A stretch of 64,000 nt of DNA from positions 3,162,001-3,226,000 of the forward strand of contig NZ_JACCKX010000001.1 of the NCBI RefSeq assembly GCF_013423955.1, read 5' to 3'. This document shows, in pieces, positions 49,476 to 58,915 of this stretch. Below the pieces are notes generated by a model. It did no database searches. It had not been told where the DNA came from and saw only the letters and a program-made list of their open reading frames with translations. Source of the DNA: Ottowia beijingensis. Its GTDB lineage: Bacteria; Pseudomonadota; Gammaproteobacteria; Burkholderiales; Burkholderiaceae_C. Numbering within the stretch: the stretch's first letter is position 1; the number at the start of each line of letters is the position of its first letter. The position numbers were made by a program, and so were the translations under genes.

Positions 49476-50734
49476 TCAGCTGCCGCGCGTGATGGGCATT
49501 TCCACTTCCTTGGCGCCGGCCATGTGCTTGGCCAGTTCCAGCTTGGCAGCGCGTTGCGGTGCACTTCGTCGGGGCCGTCGGCCAGGCGCAGGGTGCGCTG
49601 GTGGGCGTAGCTGTAGGCCAGCGGGAAGTCCTGGCTGACGCCGCCGCCGCCGTGGGCCTGGATTGCCCAGTCGATGACGCGGGTGGAGACGTTGGGCGCC
49701 ACGATCTTGATCATGGCGATCTCGGCCTGCGCCACCTTGTTGCCCACGGTGTCCATCATGTAGGCGGCCTTCAGCGTCAGCAGGCGGGCCTGCTCGATCA
49801 TGCAGCGCGACTCGGCAATGCGCTCGCGCCACACGCCCTGCTCGGAGATGCGGCGGCCGAACGCGGTGCGGTCGTTCAGGCGCTGGCACATCAGCTCCAG
49901 CGCGCGCTCGGCGGCGCCGATGCTGCGCATGCAGTGGTGGATGCGGCCCGGGCCCAAACGGCCCTGGGCAATGGCGAAGCCCTTGCCCTCGCCCATCAGC
50001 AGGTTGCCGACGGGCACGCGCACGTCTTTCAGCTCCACTTCCATGTGGCCGTGCGGCGCGTCGTCCCAGCCGAACACGGTGAGCGGGCGGTGCACCTTGA
50101 CGCCCTTTGCGTTGGACGGCACCAGGATCATCGACTGCTGCGAATGGCGCGGCGCCTCGGGGTCGGTCTTGCCCATCACGATGTAGACGGCGCAGCGTGG
50201 GTCGCCCGCGCCCGACGACCACCACTTGCGGCCGTTGATGACGTATTCATCGCCCTCGCGGCGCATCGAGCATTCGATGTTGGTAGCGTCGGACGAGGCC
50301 ACGGCCGGCTCGGTCATCAGGAAGGCCGAGCGGATCTCGCCCTTGAGCAGCGGCTCCAGCCATTCGTCCTTGTTGGCCTCGGTACCGTAGCGCTCGATGG
50401 TCTCCATGTTGCCGGTGTCGGGCGCCGAGCAGTTGAACACCTCGGGCGCCCAGGGCACGCGGCCCATGATCTCGCACAGCGGCGCGTATTCGAGGTTGCT
50501 CAGGCCCTCGGGCGCGCGCGGCGATTTGGGCAGGAACAGGTTCCACAGGCCGGCGGCGCGGGCCTTGGGCTTCAGTTCCTCGATGATCTTGGTGGGCACC
50601 CAGGCGTTGCCCTTGGCGCGGTTGGTGGCCACCTCGTCGTAGTAGGTGTTCTCGTTCGGGTAGACGTGCTCGTCCATGAAGGCCAGCAGCTTGGCCTGCA
50701 TCTCCTTGACCTTGGGGCTGTATTCGAAATCCAT
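49476..50734 (-). CDS. Acyl-CoA dehydrogenase (one apparent frameshift)
   Basis: This FAD enzyme oxidises acyl-CoA to enoyl-CoA. Motifs include [54 protein letters not shown] and [20 protein letters not shown], near [16 protein letters not shown]. After HRNA one base is missing near 49550; the restored end is [20 protein letters not shown] then RGS, giving 419 residues. Without it the frame runs through the gap into the GST gene, a false fusion. The type resembles ACAD10/11-like enzymes, which fits the linked phosphotransferase gene. Confidence 0.92.
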
Positions 50735-50798
50735 GTCTCTGGTCCTTGTGGTTTGAGATTAAAAACGGCTGCGGCCGGCGTCATACAAGCGCAAGGCG

Positions 50799-51884
50799 CT
50801 ATGATTTTTGAGCGAATCCCCAGGCCAGCTCGGCCATGGGGCGCGCGCCGGCGCCGCTGGCCCTGGCCTGCGCGCTGCTGGCGGTGCCGGCCTCCACGCG
50901 CTTGGCAATGCCTTGCAGGATGGCGGCGATGCGGAACATGTTGTAGGCGAGGTAGAAGTTCCAGTCGGGCGCCAGTTGCTCGGGCGTGGTGAAGCCGGTG
51001 CGCTCGCAATAGCGGCGGATGTAGTCCTGCTCGCTCGGGATGCCGAGGCTGGCAATGTCGACGCCGCCGATGCCGCGGAACGCGCCCTGCGGGATGTGCC
51101 ACGACATGCAGTGGTAGCTGAAGTCGGCCAGCGGGTGGCCCAGGGTGGACAGTTCCCAGTCCAGCACGGCCAGCACGCGCGGCTCGGTGGGGTGGAACAT
51201 CAGGTTGTCCATGCGGTAATCACCGTGCACGATGCTGGTCAGGCTCTCATCGCGTGCGCTGGCCGGCATGTGGGCGGGCAGCCATTCGATCAGCCTGTCC
51301 ATCTCGGGGATGGGCTGGGTGACGCTGGCCAGGTACTGCTTGCTCCAGCGGCCGATCTGGCGCTCGAAATAGTTGCCGGGCTTGCCGTAGCCCTCCAGCC
51401 CGCGCGCCTTGTAATCCACCTTGTGCAGCGCCGCGATGACGCGGTTCATCTCGTCGTAGATGTCGGCGCGCTGCGCGTTGGTCATGCCGGGCAGCGACTG
51501 GTCCCACAGCACGCGGCCGGCCACGAACTCCATCACGTAGAAGGCACGGCCGATGACGGATTCGTCCTCGCACAGCGCGTACATCTTCGCCACCGGCACG
51601 GAGGTAGAGTGCAGGCCGCGCATCACGGCGAACTCGCGCTCGATGGCGTGGGCCGAGGGCAGCAGCTTGGCGACCGGGCCAGGCTTGGCGCGCATCACGT
51701 AGCTTTGCCCGGGCGTGACGAGCTTGTAGGTGGGGTTCGACTGGCCGCCCTTGAACATCTCCACGCTCAACGGGCCTTCGAAGCCCGGCAGGTGCTGGGC
51801 CAGCCAGGCCGACAGCGCGGCGGTGTCGAAGGCGTGCGCTTCGGAGACGGCGCGGGTGCCGGTGAATTGTTCTGCGTTGCTCAT
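50799..51884 (-). CDS. Phosphotransferase family protein (ACAD10/11-type APH kinase)
   Basis: This intact 361-residue protein has an aminoglycoside-phosphotransferase fold. Motifs are GGQSNPTYKLV near the N-terminus, LTSIVHGDYRMDNLMFHP (Brenner-like HGDxxxxN catalytic loop, about 215-232) and VLAVLDWELSTLGHPLADFS (DxE metal site). In ACAD10/11 systems such a kinase phosphorylates 4-hydroxyacyl-CoA before dehydrogenation; the adjacent acyl-CoA dehydrogenase supports that role here by inference. It is not an antibiotic-resistance enzyme on this context. Confidence 0.9.
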   Translation of the reverse strand: MSNAEQFTGTRAVSEAHAFDTAALSAWLAQHLPGFEGPLSVEMFKGGQSNPTYKLVTPGQSYVMRAKPGPVAKLLPSAHAIEREFAVMRGLHSTSVPVAKMYALCEDESVIGRAFYVMEFVAGRVLWDQSLPGMTNAQRADIYDEMNRVIAALHKVDYKARGLEGYGKPGNYFERQIGRWSKQYLASVTQPIPEMDRLIEWLPAHMPASARDESLTSIVHGDYRMDNLMFHPTEPRVLAVLDWELSTLGHPLADFSYHCMSWHIPQGAFRGIGGVDIASLGIPSEQDYIRRYCERTGFTTPEQLAPDWNFYLAYNMFRIAAILQGIAKRVEAGTASSAQARASGAGARPMAELAWGFAQKS

Positions 51885-51899
51885 GGGTTGTGTCGATGT

Positions 51900-52618
51900 C
51901 TAGTCTTCAGCCTCGCTGATGCGGCGCAGCGCGGCGCCGTTGCGCACCACCAGGCCGCCGGGCTCGATGCGGATGATGTCCTCGCGCTCCATCGTCTTCA
52001 GCTCCTGGTTCACGCGCTGGCGCGAGGCGCCCAGCAGCTGCGCCAGTTCTTCCTGCGCCAGCTGCAGGGTGATGCGCATTTCGTGCTCGGTGCCCGGCAC
52101 CGGCGTGCCGTAGCTGCGCAGCAGATGGCCCAGCTGCTTGGCCAGCGCGCGCGCAGCGGCAGCGTGTTCAGGTCTTCCACCTGGCCGAACAGCAGGCGGA
52201 TGCGGCGCGCGTGCAGCTTCAGCAGGGCCTCGTACAGCTCGGGGTGCAGGGCCAGGATTTTCTGGAAGTCCGCGCGCGACACGCCCACCGTGGTGGTGGC
52301 GCCATGCGCATAGGCATCGTGCGTGCGCCGGTCGCCGTCGAACATGGCCACGTCGCCGAACCAGATGCCCGGCTCCACGTAGGTCAGCGTGATCTGCTTG
52401 CCCGTCAGCGTGGTGGAGCACACCCGCACCGAGCCCCTGGCACAGGCGATCCATTGCTCGGCCGGGTCGCCCCGGCTGCAGATGAGGTCGCCGTCCTGGT
52501 AGCGTTTGACGTGGGCGCATCGAAGGATGTCGTGACGAAGCGAGGGTGAGAGGGAGGAGAACCAGCGGCCTTGGTTGATCGCTGTACGTTCCTCCATGGT
52601 AAGAATGGGGTCGTCCAT
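51900..52618 (-). CDS. Crp/Fnr family transcriptional regulator (one apparent frameshift)
   Basis: This protein of about 239 residues has a cyclic-nucleotide-binding-like domain (YQDGDLICSRGDPAEQWIAC, VEPGIWFGDVAMFDGDRRTH) and a C-terminal helix-turn-helix (LAQEELAQLLGASRQRVNQE). No FNR-type cysteine cluster is seen. A base is missing near 52150 (LPLRA to RALAKQLGHLL); the span is 719 nt. I prefer the ATG at 52618 over a GTG nine codons upstream. It lies 15 bp after the phosphotransferase gene and probably regulates the surrounding acyl-CoA genes. Confidence 0.9.
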
Positions 52619-52784
52619 GGGCTGTCTTATGGGTGACTGATACACCTTCGCATTGTCGCCCGGGGGACGGGGGTGGTGGCGGGGCGGGGGATTTCAGCGT
52701 GGGGCGCTGCGTTGCGTTTTTCGCTGGGCGATGATGGCGATGGGGTTGGATGCGCTGCTGGCCGGGATTGCGCCCGGCGGCGCA

Positions 52785-53215
52785 GTCACTTTCTTTGTCT
52801 CGCCAAAAGAAAGTAACCAAAGAAAGGCGACCCCACTGGCCGTGTCCCTCCGCTTCGCTGCGGGCAACCTGCGATGCTCGGTCGCGGGGCGGCGCTGCGG
52901 AACTCGCTTTGTTCGCTGCGCTCACGCCGCTCAAACAACCGCAGCGAGTCAGAGCACGAAGCGCGGCATGCTGCGCTGCCGCGCCCGCCCCACGCCCTGC
53001 GCTTCTCGGCACGGCCAGAGGGGGGAAGTCCACTCGGGCCATCGCTGCGCTCGGCCTTCGGTTGGTCAGCGCCGCTGCTTCGCGCGGCGGCTTTCTTGCT
53101 CCCGCTGGCGGGAGAGGGCGGGGTGAGGGTGGCTGCGCATGGGGCAAGCGCCGCAACCGCCAGGGCAGATGGCTTGCAGCTTTCCACCAGCCTGCTGGGG
53201 CAGGCACCCGCGCGA
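52785..53215. repeat. Long dispersed intergenic element (CTTTCTTTG...CAAAGAAAG type)
   Basis: It begins CACTTTCTTTGTCTCGCCAA and AGAAAGTAACCAAAGAAAGG, followed by about 400 bp of alternating GC-rich short palindromes (for example CGCTGCGCTC, GCGCGGCATGC). I recall such blocks as common intergenic repeats in Burkholderiales and Xanthomonads. No convincing gene lies in 52619-53246; the frames there are repeat artefacts. Confidence 0.6.
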
Positions 53216-53246
53216 TGAAGCGCCAGGCGCGATGCGCCGGGCTCAT

Positions 53247-54024
53247 CTATTCATAGCGCGGCACCTGCTTGTTCAGGAAAGCGGCAATGCCGATGCCGCC
53301 GTTGGGGTGGTGCAGGTTCTTCACGAAGTGGTCGCGCTCGGCGGCCAGGTGCGTGCTCAGGTCGTGGGCGCCGGCTTCGCTCACCAGCTCCTTGATGCTG
53401 GTCATCACGTTGGGGGCGCGGGCCGCGAGTTTTCGGACCATTCCAGCGCCGTGCCCAGCGCCTGGCCGGCATCGCACAGGCGGTTCACCACGCCCAGCTC
53501 GTGCAGGCGCTGTGCACCGATGCGCTCGCCGCTCATCAGCAACTCGTTCACCAGCTGGCGCGGCAGCGCCTGCGCCAGCTCCAGCTGCCGCCGCCGTCGG
53601 GCGACAGGGCGACGCTGCTGTAGGCCATGACGAACACGGCGTTGCGCGCGGCCACGATCAGGTCGCAGGCCAGCGCCAGCGAGAAGCCCGCGCCGGCCGC
53701 CGGGCCTTCAACGGCGGCGATGACGGGCTTGGGGAAGGTGCGGATGGCCTCGACCCAGCTGTGCAGCTGCTCGATGCTTTGCGCCTGCACTTCGGGCGGT
53801 TTCTGGCGGTTGGCCTGCAGGCGCTGCAGGTTGCCGCCGGCGCAGAAGGTCTCGCCCTCGCCGGTCAGCACCACGCAGCGCACGTCGGGGTTGGTCTCGG
53901 CGATGTTCAGCGCCTCGACGCCGGCGGCGTACATCTCGGGGCCGAGCGCGTTGCGGTGCTCGGGGTTGCTGATGGTCAGCACCATGGTGCGACCCTCGAC
54001 GGTGCTGCGCAGTTCGGCGGCCAT
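53247..54024 (-). CDS. Enoyl-CoA hydratase/isomerase family protein (two apparent frameshifts)
   Basis: This crotonase-fold protein has about 259 residues. ISNPEHRNALGPEMY and TGEGETFCAGGNLQRLQ (first oxyanion site) are followed by PKPVIAAVEGPAAGAGFSLA (second) and MAYSSVALSPDGGG (catalytic region). Breaks near 53590 and in the A run at 53437 each need one base; corrected segments are ALPRQLVNELLMSGERIGAQ and KLAARAPNVMTSIKELV. The span is 778 nt. It hydrates enoyl-CoA after the acyl-CoA dehydrogenase. Confidence 0.9.
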
Positions 54025-54043
54025 GGTGTCGTGCGGCAGAGGG

Positions 54044-54274
54044 CTATTCGGGGGTGGACGGGTCGCCGTCGGCGCCGGGGGCGGCCTCGGCCTGGCGCGC
54101 CAGTTCGTCGTCGCTGAGCGGCGGCAGTTGTTCCAGCTCGGCCAGTTTCTGCAGCTCTTCGGCGCTGTGGCCGGATTGCTCCAGCACCACGCGGTCGATC
54201 TCGGTCTGCAGCAGGGCTTCCTGGTTGGCAATGACGCCTTGGGGCTTGGCGTCGGGTGTTGGGGTGGTGGTCAT
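54044..54274 (-). CDS. Small acidic hypothetical protein
   Basis: This 76-residue acidic protein starts MTTTPTPDAKPQGVIANQEA. Its helical middle (LLQTEIDRVVLEQSGHSAEE, LQKLAELEQLPPLSDDEL) suggests a short coiled coil. GGAG lies just before the chosen ATG. It sits between the enoyl-CoA hydratase and hydroxyacyl-CoA dehydrogenase genes on the same strand. I do not recognise a family. Confidence 0.65.
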   Translation of the reverse strand: MTTTPTPDAKPQGVIANQEALLQTEIDRVVLEQSGHSAEELQKLAELEQLPPLSDDELARQAEAAPGADGDPSTPE

Positions 54275-54377
54275 GGTTGTCTCCATTTGCTATTTTATAG
54301 ATAGCTAAAAACCTATGTTCAGCAGCGACTCAGCGGCATTCTCCTTGGGGCCGCAGCGTTTTGCGTGGCCCGCGGGT

Positions 54378-54473
54378 CATGCCAGCGAACGCCGTGGACG
54401 GACCTGTGCCGGCCACTGGCGTTGTCCCCCTCGCGCAGCAGAGGGGGAAGGCGCCGCAGGCGACACAGGGGTG
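54378..54473 (+). repeat. R3 dispersed repeat, copy 2
   Basis: It reads CATGCCAGCGAACGCCGTGG then ACGGACCTGTGCCGGCCACT. It aligns with 2295-2390 (inverted) and 56398-56494. Confidence 0.82.
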
Positions 54474-54477
54474 GACA

Positions 54478-56006
54478 TCACGATTCTTCATGCATCAGGC
54501 TCAGCCCGATGGCGCCGCGGCGCCGCAGCCAGGGGCTGGGGCGGTAGCGCGGATCGCCGTACACGGTCTGCATGTTGAACAGCACTTCCAGCACGTTGGC
54601 GGGGCCAAACTTGTCGCCCATGGCCAGTGGGCCCAGCGGGTAGCCCAGGCCCAGCGTCACGGCGGTTTCTAGATCCTTCGGCGTGCACACGCGCTGCTGG
54701 CACATGTCGGCGGCGATGTTCACGATGGTGGCCACCACGCGCTGGGTGACGAAGCCGCCCGAGTCGCGGATCACGCTGACGGCCTTGCCATCGCGCGCGA
54801 ACAGCGCGTGCGCGGCATCGCGCATGTCGCTGCGCGTGGCGGGGTTGGTGGCCAGCACGCGGCGCTTGGTGGCGGCGTCGTCCACCAGCATGTCGATGCC
54901 GACGGTGCGGGCCGGGTCCAGCCGCTCGACCACGGCGACGGTGGTCACGTCGAAGCCCAGCGGCGCCACCAGCGTCAACGCCTGCGGCGAGGGCGACTGC
55001 CCGGTCTCGATCTTGGCGCCCAGGTCCTTCAGCAACTGGTACAGCTCGGCACGGCGCGCGGCGCGGGTGCTGACCCACACCGGCGGCAGGTCATCGACCT
55101 GCGGCACGGGCGGCACGGGCGCGATCTGCGCGGCGCCGCCTTCGTATTTGTAGAAGCCGTCGCCCACCTTCTTGCCCACCACGCCGCCGGCCAGGCGCTG
55201 CGCGGTGATGACGCTGGGGCGGTAGCGCGGCTCGTCGTAGTACTGGCGGTAGATGGATTCCATCACCGGGTGCGACACGTCCAGCGCCGTCAAATCCATC
55301 AGCTCGAAGGGGCCGAGCTTGAAGCCGACCTGGTCCTTCAGGATGCGGTCGATGGTGGCGAAATCGGCCACGCCTTCGCTGACGATGCGCAGCGCCTCGG
55401 TGCCGTAGCCGCGGCCGGCGTGGTTGACGATGAAGCCGGGCGTGTCTTCGGCCTGCACGGGGTGTGGCCCATCTGGCGCGCGTACTCGGCCAGCGCCTGG
55501 CACACCGCGGGATCGGTCTTGAGGCCGGCGATGACCTCGACCACCTTCATCAGCGGCACCGGGTTGAAGAAGTGAAAGCCCGCGAACTGCTGTGGCCGCT
55601 TCAGCGCCGCGGCGATCGCCGTGACCGACAGCGACGAGGTGTTGGTGGCCAGCACCGCCGTGGGCTGCACGATGCCTTCCAACTCGGCGAACAGCTTTTT
55701 CTTGACGTCGAGGTTTTCGACGATGGCCTCGACGATCAGGTCGCAGCCGGCCAGGTCGGCCAGGGCGGCGGCGGGCTTCAGGCGGGCCTTCTGGGCGCTG
55801 GCGGCGTCGGCGCCGATGCGGCCTTTCTCGACCAGCTTGTCCCACTGCGTGCTCACGGCGTCGCGCGCCTTGGTCACGGCATCGGGCTGGGTGTCGAACA
55901 GCAGCACGGTGCTGCCGGCCTGTGCGGCAATCTGGGCAATGCCCCGGCCCATGGCGCCGGTGCCGACGATGCCGATCGTCTGAAAGCGAGGTGTGGTGGT
56001 GCTCAT
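54478..56006 (-). CDS. 3-hydroxyacyl-CoA dehydrogenase (one apparent frameshift)
   Basis: This NAD-dependent enzyme has about 509 residues. The Rossmann motif is IGIVGTGAMGRGIAQIAAQA. LIVEAIVENLDVKKKLFAEL and FFNPVPLMKVVEVI (catalytic His region FHFFNP) follow. After GHTP one base is missing near 55460; the frame then gives VQAEDTPGFIVNHAGRGYGT. The C-terminal half repeats the domain, ending with TLGLGYPLGPLAMGDKFGPA. Length and repeat match the PaaH/long-form group. It completes a beta-oxidation-like set with the hydratase and dehydrogenase genes. Confidence 0.92.
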
Positions 56007-56103
56007 GCGCCGCATTATGGGGAGCAGGGCGCCCGGCCAGGACGCGCACGGGACCGGCCGGCGGGCGCGGTGGCTGGCGCTTTTGAAGCCGCGTCAGCAG
56101 AAA

Positions 56104-56220
56104 GGGGGACCTTGGAAATATTCTTCACCATGAAAAATGGCTTTGGCGCTTGCTTATCAGGCGCAAGAAGCTCTCATATTCGAACTGAAGCATGGCGCCA
56201 AATGGCTATCGCCTGGATTG
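56104..56220 (+). repeat. R2 repeat, copy B
   Basis: Paralogue of 49253-49367, in the same orientation, also just upstream of a minus-strand acyl-CoA gene. The geneless interval 56007-56495 is almost wholly R2, a GCGGGCTGGCCCGC palindrome (56322-56335) and R3. Confidence 0.78.
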
Positions 56221-56397
56221 CGTGAAGGCGCGCGCTTTCATGCGGATTTGCTTTCAGGAATGCTTGATCGCCAGCAAGTCCCGGATGTCGCGTGGATCGC
56301 ATCCGCCGTGTGGGCGCGGGCTGGCCCGCGATCAGGCGTGGGTGGCGACGAGATGCCGCATCGCGGGCAAGCCAGCCAGAAGGCCGCGGAGCAGGCC

Positions 56398-56494
56398 ATG
56401 CCAGCGAACGCCGCGGACGGACATGCGCCGGCCGCTGGCGCTGTCCCCTTCCCGAAGAGAGAAGGGAAGCGGCGTTCGCCGCTCAGGGGATGCC
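56398..56494 (+). repeat. R3 dispersed repeat, copy 3
   Basis: It reads CATGCCAGCGAACGCCGCGG then ACGGACATGCGCCGGCCGCT. It abuts the stop codon of the hydroxyacid dehydrogenase gene. Confidence 0.82.
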
Positions 56495-56495
56495 C

Positions 56496-57503
56496 TCATC
56501 TCCTCACCTGCAACGCCCCCGGGTTGACGATGTTCGTCGGCGTGCCGCGCAGGAAGTTGATGACGTTGTCGAACGCGGCGCCGAAGAGCATCTCGTAGTT
56601 ATCCTGCTCCACATAGCCGATGTGCGGCGTGCAGATGCAGTTCTCCAGCCGCAGCAGGGCCTGGCCCTGCAGGATGGGCTCGGCCTCGAACACGTCCACC
56701 GCGCCCATGCCGGGGCGGCCGCGGTTGAGCGCGCTGACCAGCGCGTCGGGCTCGATCAGCTCGGCGCGCGAAGTGTTGACCAGCAGCGCGGTGGGCTTCA
56801 TGCGGCTCAGGTCCTCCAGCCGCACGATGCCGCGCGTGGTGTCCGACAGGCGCAGGTGCAGCGACAGCACGTCGGCATAGGCGAAGAAGTCGGCCTGGCT
56901 GTGCGCCGTGGCGTGGCCGTCGGTGCGCGCGCGGGCCATCGAATCGGCCGAGCCCCACACCAGCACCTGCATGCCGAAGGCGCGGCCGTAGCTGGCGACG
57001 ATCTGGCCGATGCGGCCATAACCCCAGATGCCCAGCACGCGCCCGCGCAGCACCTGCCCGAGCCCGAAGTTGGGCGGCATCGACGCCGCCTTCAGCCCCG
57101 ACTGCTGCCACGCCCCGTGCTTGAGGTTGCCGATGTACTGCGGCAGGCGGCGCGTGGCCGCCATGATGAGCGCCCAGGTCAACTCAGCCGGCGCCACCGG
57201 CGAGGTGACGCCTTCGGCCACGACAATGCCGCGTTCGGTGCAGGCGGCGACGTCGACGTGCGCGCCGACGCGGCCGGTCTGCGAGATCATCTTCAGCCTG
57301 GGCAGCTTCTCGATCAGCTGGCGCGTGAGCTGCGTGCGCTCGCGGATCAGCACGATCACCTCGGCATCGCGCAGGCGCACCGACAGCTGGCCCAGGCCCT
57401 TGACGGTGTTGGTGTACACCTTGGCCGGGTACTGTTCCAGCTTGGACGCGCAGGCCAGCTTGCGCACGGCGTCCTGATAGTCGTCGAGGATCACGATGTT
57501 CAT
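56496..57503 (-). CDS. D-2-hydroxyacid dehydrogenase family protein
   Basis: This intact 335-residue NAD-dependent enzyme is of the SerA/LdhA superfamily. The N-terminus is MNIVILDDYQDAVRKL, the NAD fold is VLGIWGYGRIGQIVASYGRA, and NTSRAELIEPDALVSALNRG and GAVDVFEAEPI follow, with the catalytic His in CTPHIGYVEQDNYEM. A substrate cannot be assigned; no serine or pyridoxine genes are adjacent. I chose the ATG at 57503 because sequence upstream is a tandem repeat and encodes no family residues. Confidence 0.92.
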   Translation of the reverse strand: MNIVILDDYQDAVRKLACASKLEQYPAKVYTNTVKGLGQLSVRLRDAEVIVLIRERTQLTRQLIEKLPRLKMISQTGRVGAHVDVAACTERGIVVAEGVTSPVAPAELTWALIMAATRRLPQYIGNLKHGAWQQSGLKAASMPPNFGLGQVLRGRVLGIWGYGRIGQIVASYGRAFGMQVLVWGSADSMARARTDGHATAHSQADFFAYADVLSLHLRLSDTTRGIVRLEDLSRMKPTALLVNTSRAELIEPDALVSALNRGRPGMGAVDVFEAEPILQGQALLRLENCICTPHIGYVEQDNYEMLFGAAFDNVINFLRGTPTNIVNPGALQVRR

Positions 57504-57538
57504 GCCCGCATTGTGCCTTTGGCCGCGGCGGCGGCCGG

Positions 57539-57584
57539 GCGCATGGGCGCACGGGTACACGCGCGCATGGGCGTACGCGTACAC
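57539..57584. repeat. Tandem 24-bp-period repeat
   Basis: GCGCATGGGCGCACGGGTAC and GCGCATGGGCGTACGCGTAC, each followed by AC, start at 57539 and 57563. They lie 35 bp upstream of the hydroxyacid dehydrogenase start. Confidence 0.65.
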
Positions 57585-57680
57585 GGTCGCGGGCGGTGTG
57601 CGGGGCCAGCGGCCGTGTGGCGGCTGGCGTGGGCTGGCCATGCCGCCCGCGCCGGGCGCCGGCGGCGGTGCGCGGCAGGC

Positions 57681-58052
57681 TCAGGCGCGGCGGGGCAGGG
57701 CGGCCTGCGCCTCGGCGGCGGCCAGACGCTCCAGCTCGGCGCAGACGTCGATCAGCCGGCCCGAGATGCGCAGGCGCCCGCTGTCGCCCGCCGGCTGCCG
57801 CGCATCCACGAGGTGGGTGACGCGCACCGCCGGCGTGCCGGTGGCGGGGGCGCCGGCTGTTTCGGCTGCAGGCACCAGCGCCAACGTGCGCTGGCCGGCG
57901 GCCTGCTCGGCGGCGCGCCGTTGTGCCACGCGGCGGCGCGCCATGGCGCTCCAGGCGCTGTCGGGCGGCGTGCTGCCTTGCGTGGCAGCACCGCGGTGGC
58001 GGCGATAGCTGGGCACGGCCCAGTCGGCCAGGTGGATGACGTTGGTTCCCAT
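57681..58052 (-). CDS. Hypothetical protein downstream of lexA
   Basis: This 123-residue protein starts MGTNVIHLADWAVPSYRRHR and is Ala/Arg-rich, ending with SGRLIDVCAELERLAAAEAQ. There is no signal, membrane segment or known motif. GAAAGG precedes the ATG. It is 166 bp downstream of lexA on the same strand, so it could belong to the SOS transcript, but I see no separate CTG-N10-CAG box before it and it does not look like SulA. Confidence 0.65.
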   Translation of the reverse strand: MGTNVIHLADWAVPSYRRHRGAATQGSTPPDSAWSAMARRRVAQRRAAEQAAGQRTLALVPAAETAGAPATGTPAVRVTHLVDARQPAGDSGRLRISGRLIDVCAELERLAAAEAQAALPRRA

Positions 58053-58218
58053 GTAAAACCTTTCAGGGAAAGCGAGGTTGGACACAGGCAGGATTGACGG
58101 ATGGGGCACGCTGGCACCCATCTGATGGCGCTGCCGCAGGGTGTGGACGATGGAAGCGGCCAAAGCGCCGCTGCCTCGTCTGCACGCCCGCCACCTGCGG
58201 CGGCACCGGGCAAAGGCG

Positions 58219-58884
58219 CTACATCAGCATGCTGTTGCGGATCAGGCCTACGGCCAGGCCCTCGATCTCGAACGGCTCGCCGGGCTGCACGACGATGGTG
58301 GGGTAGTCGGGGTTCTCGGCGTCCAGTTCGATCTGGTTCTTGTGGCGGTGAAAGCGCTTGACGGTGACGTCGTCGCCCAAGCGGGCCACCACGATCTGGC
58401 CGTTGCGCGCATCGCGCGTGGCCTGCACGGCCAGCAGGTCGCCGTCCATGATGCCGGCATCGCGCATCGACATGCCGCGCACGCGCAGCAGATAGTCGGG
58501 CCGCTGGGGGAACAGGCCGGGCTCGATGTGGTAGGTCTGGTCGACGTGCTCTTGCGCCAGGATGGGCGAGCCGGCGGCCACGCGGCCCACCAGCGGCAGC
58601 GCCAGCTGCGCCATGCCGGGCAGCGGCAGGCTGAAGCTGTCGCCGCGCACGCCGGTGCGGCCGGCGCCCTTCAGGCGGATGCCGCGCGAGGTGCCGCTGA
58701 CCAGCTCGATCACGCCCTTGCGCGCCAGGGCCTGCAGGTGCTCCTCGGCCGCGTTGGCGGATTTGAAGCCGAGCTGCGCCGCGATCTCGGCCCGCGTGGG
58801 CGGTGCGCCGGTGCGGGCGATGGCGTGCTGCACCAGTTGCAGGATCTGCTGCTGGCGGGCGGTGAGCTTGGGTGTGTCGGACAT
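58219..58884 (-). CDS. lexA: LexA SOS repressor
   Basis: This intact 221-residue protein starts [19 protein letters not shown]. The winged helix is [20 protein letters not shown]. The self-cleavage site is Ala-Gly in [10 protein letters not shown], with the catalytic Ser in [16 protein letters not shown] and Lys in VTVKRFHRH. Two CTG-N10-CAG boxes precede it, indicating autoregulation. It represses DNA-damage genes until RecA filaments trigger autocleavage. Confidence 0.96.
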   Translation of the reverse strand: MSDTPKLTARQQQILQLVQHAIARTGAPPTRAEIAAQLGFKSANAAEEHLQALARKGVIELVSGTSRGIRLKGAGRTGVRGDSFSLPLPGMAQLALPLVGRVAAGSPILAQEHVDQTYHIEPGLFPQRPDYLLRVRGMSMRDAGIMDGDLLAVQATRDARNGQIVVARLGDDVTVKRFHRHKNQIELDAENPDYPTIVVQPGEPFEIEGLAVGLIRNSMLM

Positions 58885-58915
58885 GGGCGACCTCTTGCGC
58901 GGCAGGATGGAATGA

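Noticed and set aside
48461..50734. A 757-residue open frame that would fuse acyl-CoA dehydrogenase to a glutathione S-transferase
   Set aside because: The junction is made of intergenic R2 repeat and the dehydrogenase's true end ([11 protein letters not shown]...) is one frame away after a single missing base. The GST has its own GTG start.
50799..51884. Antibiotic (aminoglycoside) phosphotransferase
   Set aside because: The APH fold is shared, but linkage to acyl-CoA dehydrogenase and absence of resistance-gene context favour the ACAD10/11 type kinase.
52619..53246. Several long open frames on both strands between crp and the enoyl-CoA hydratase gene
   Set aside because: They are repeat-driven GC-rich frames without start signals or family motifs.
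58053..58218. A separate LexA box before the gene at 57681-58052
   Set aside because: Candidate CTG...CAG pairs there have the wrong spacing (12, not 10).
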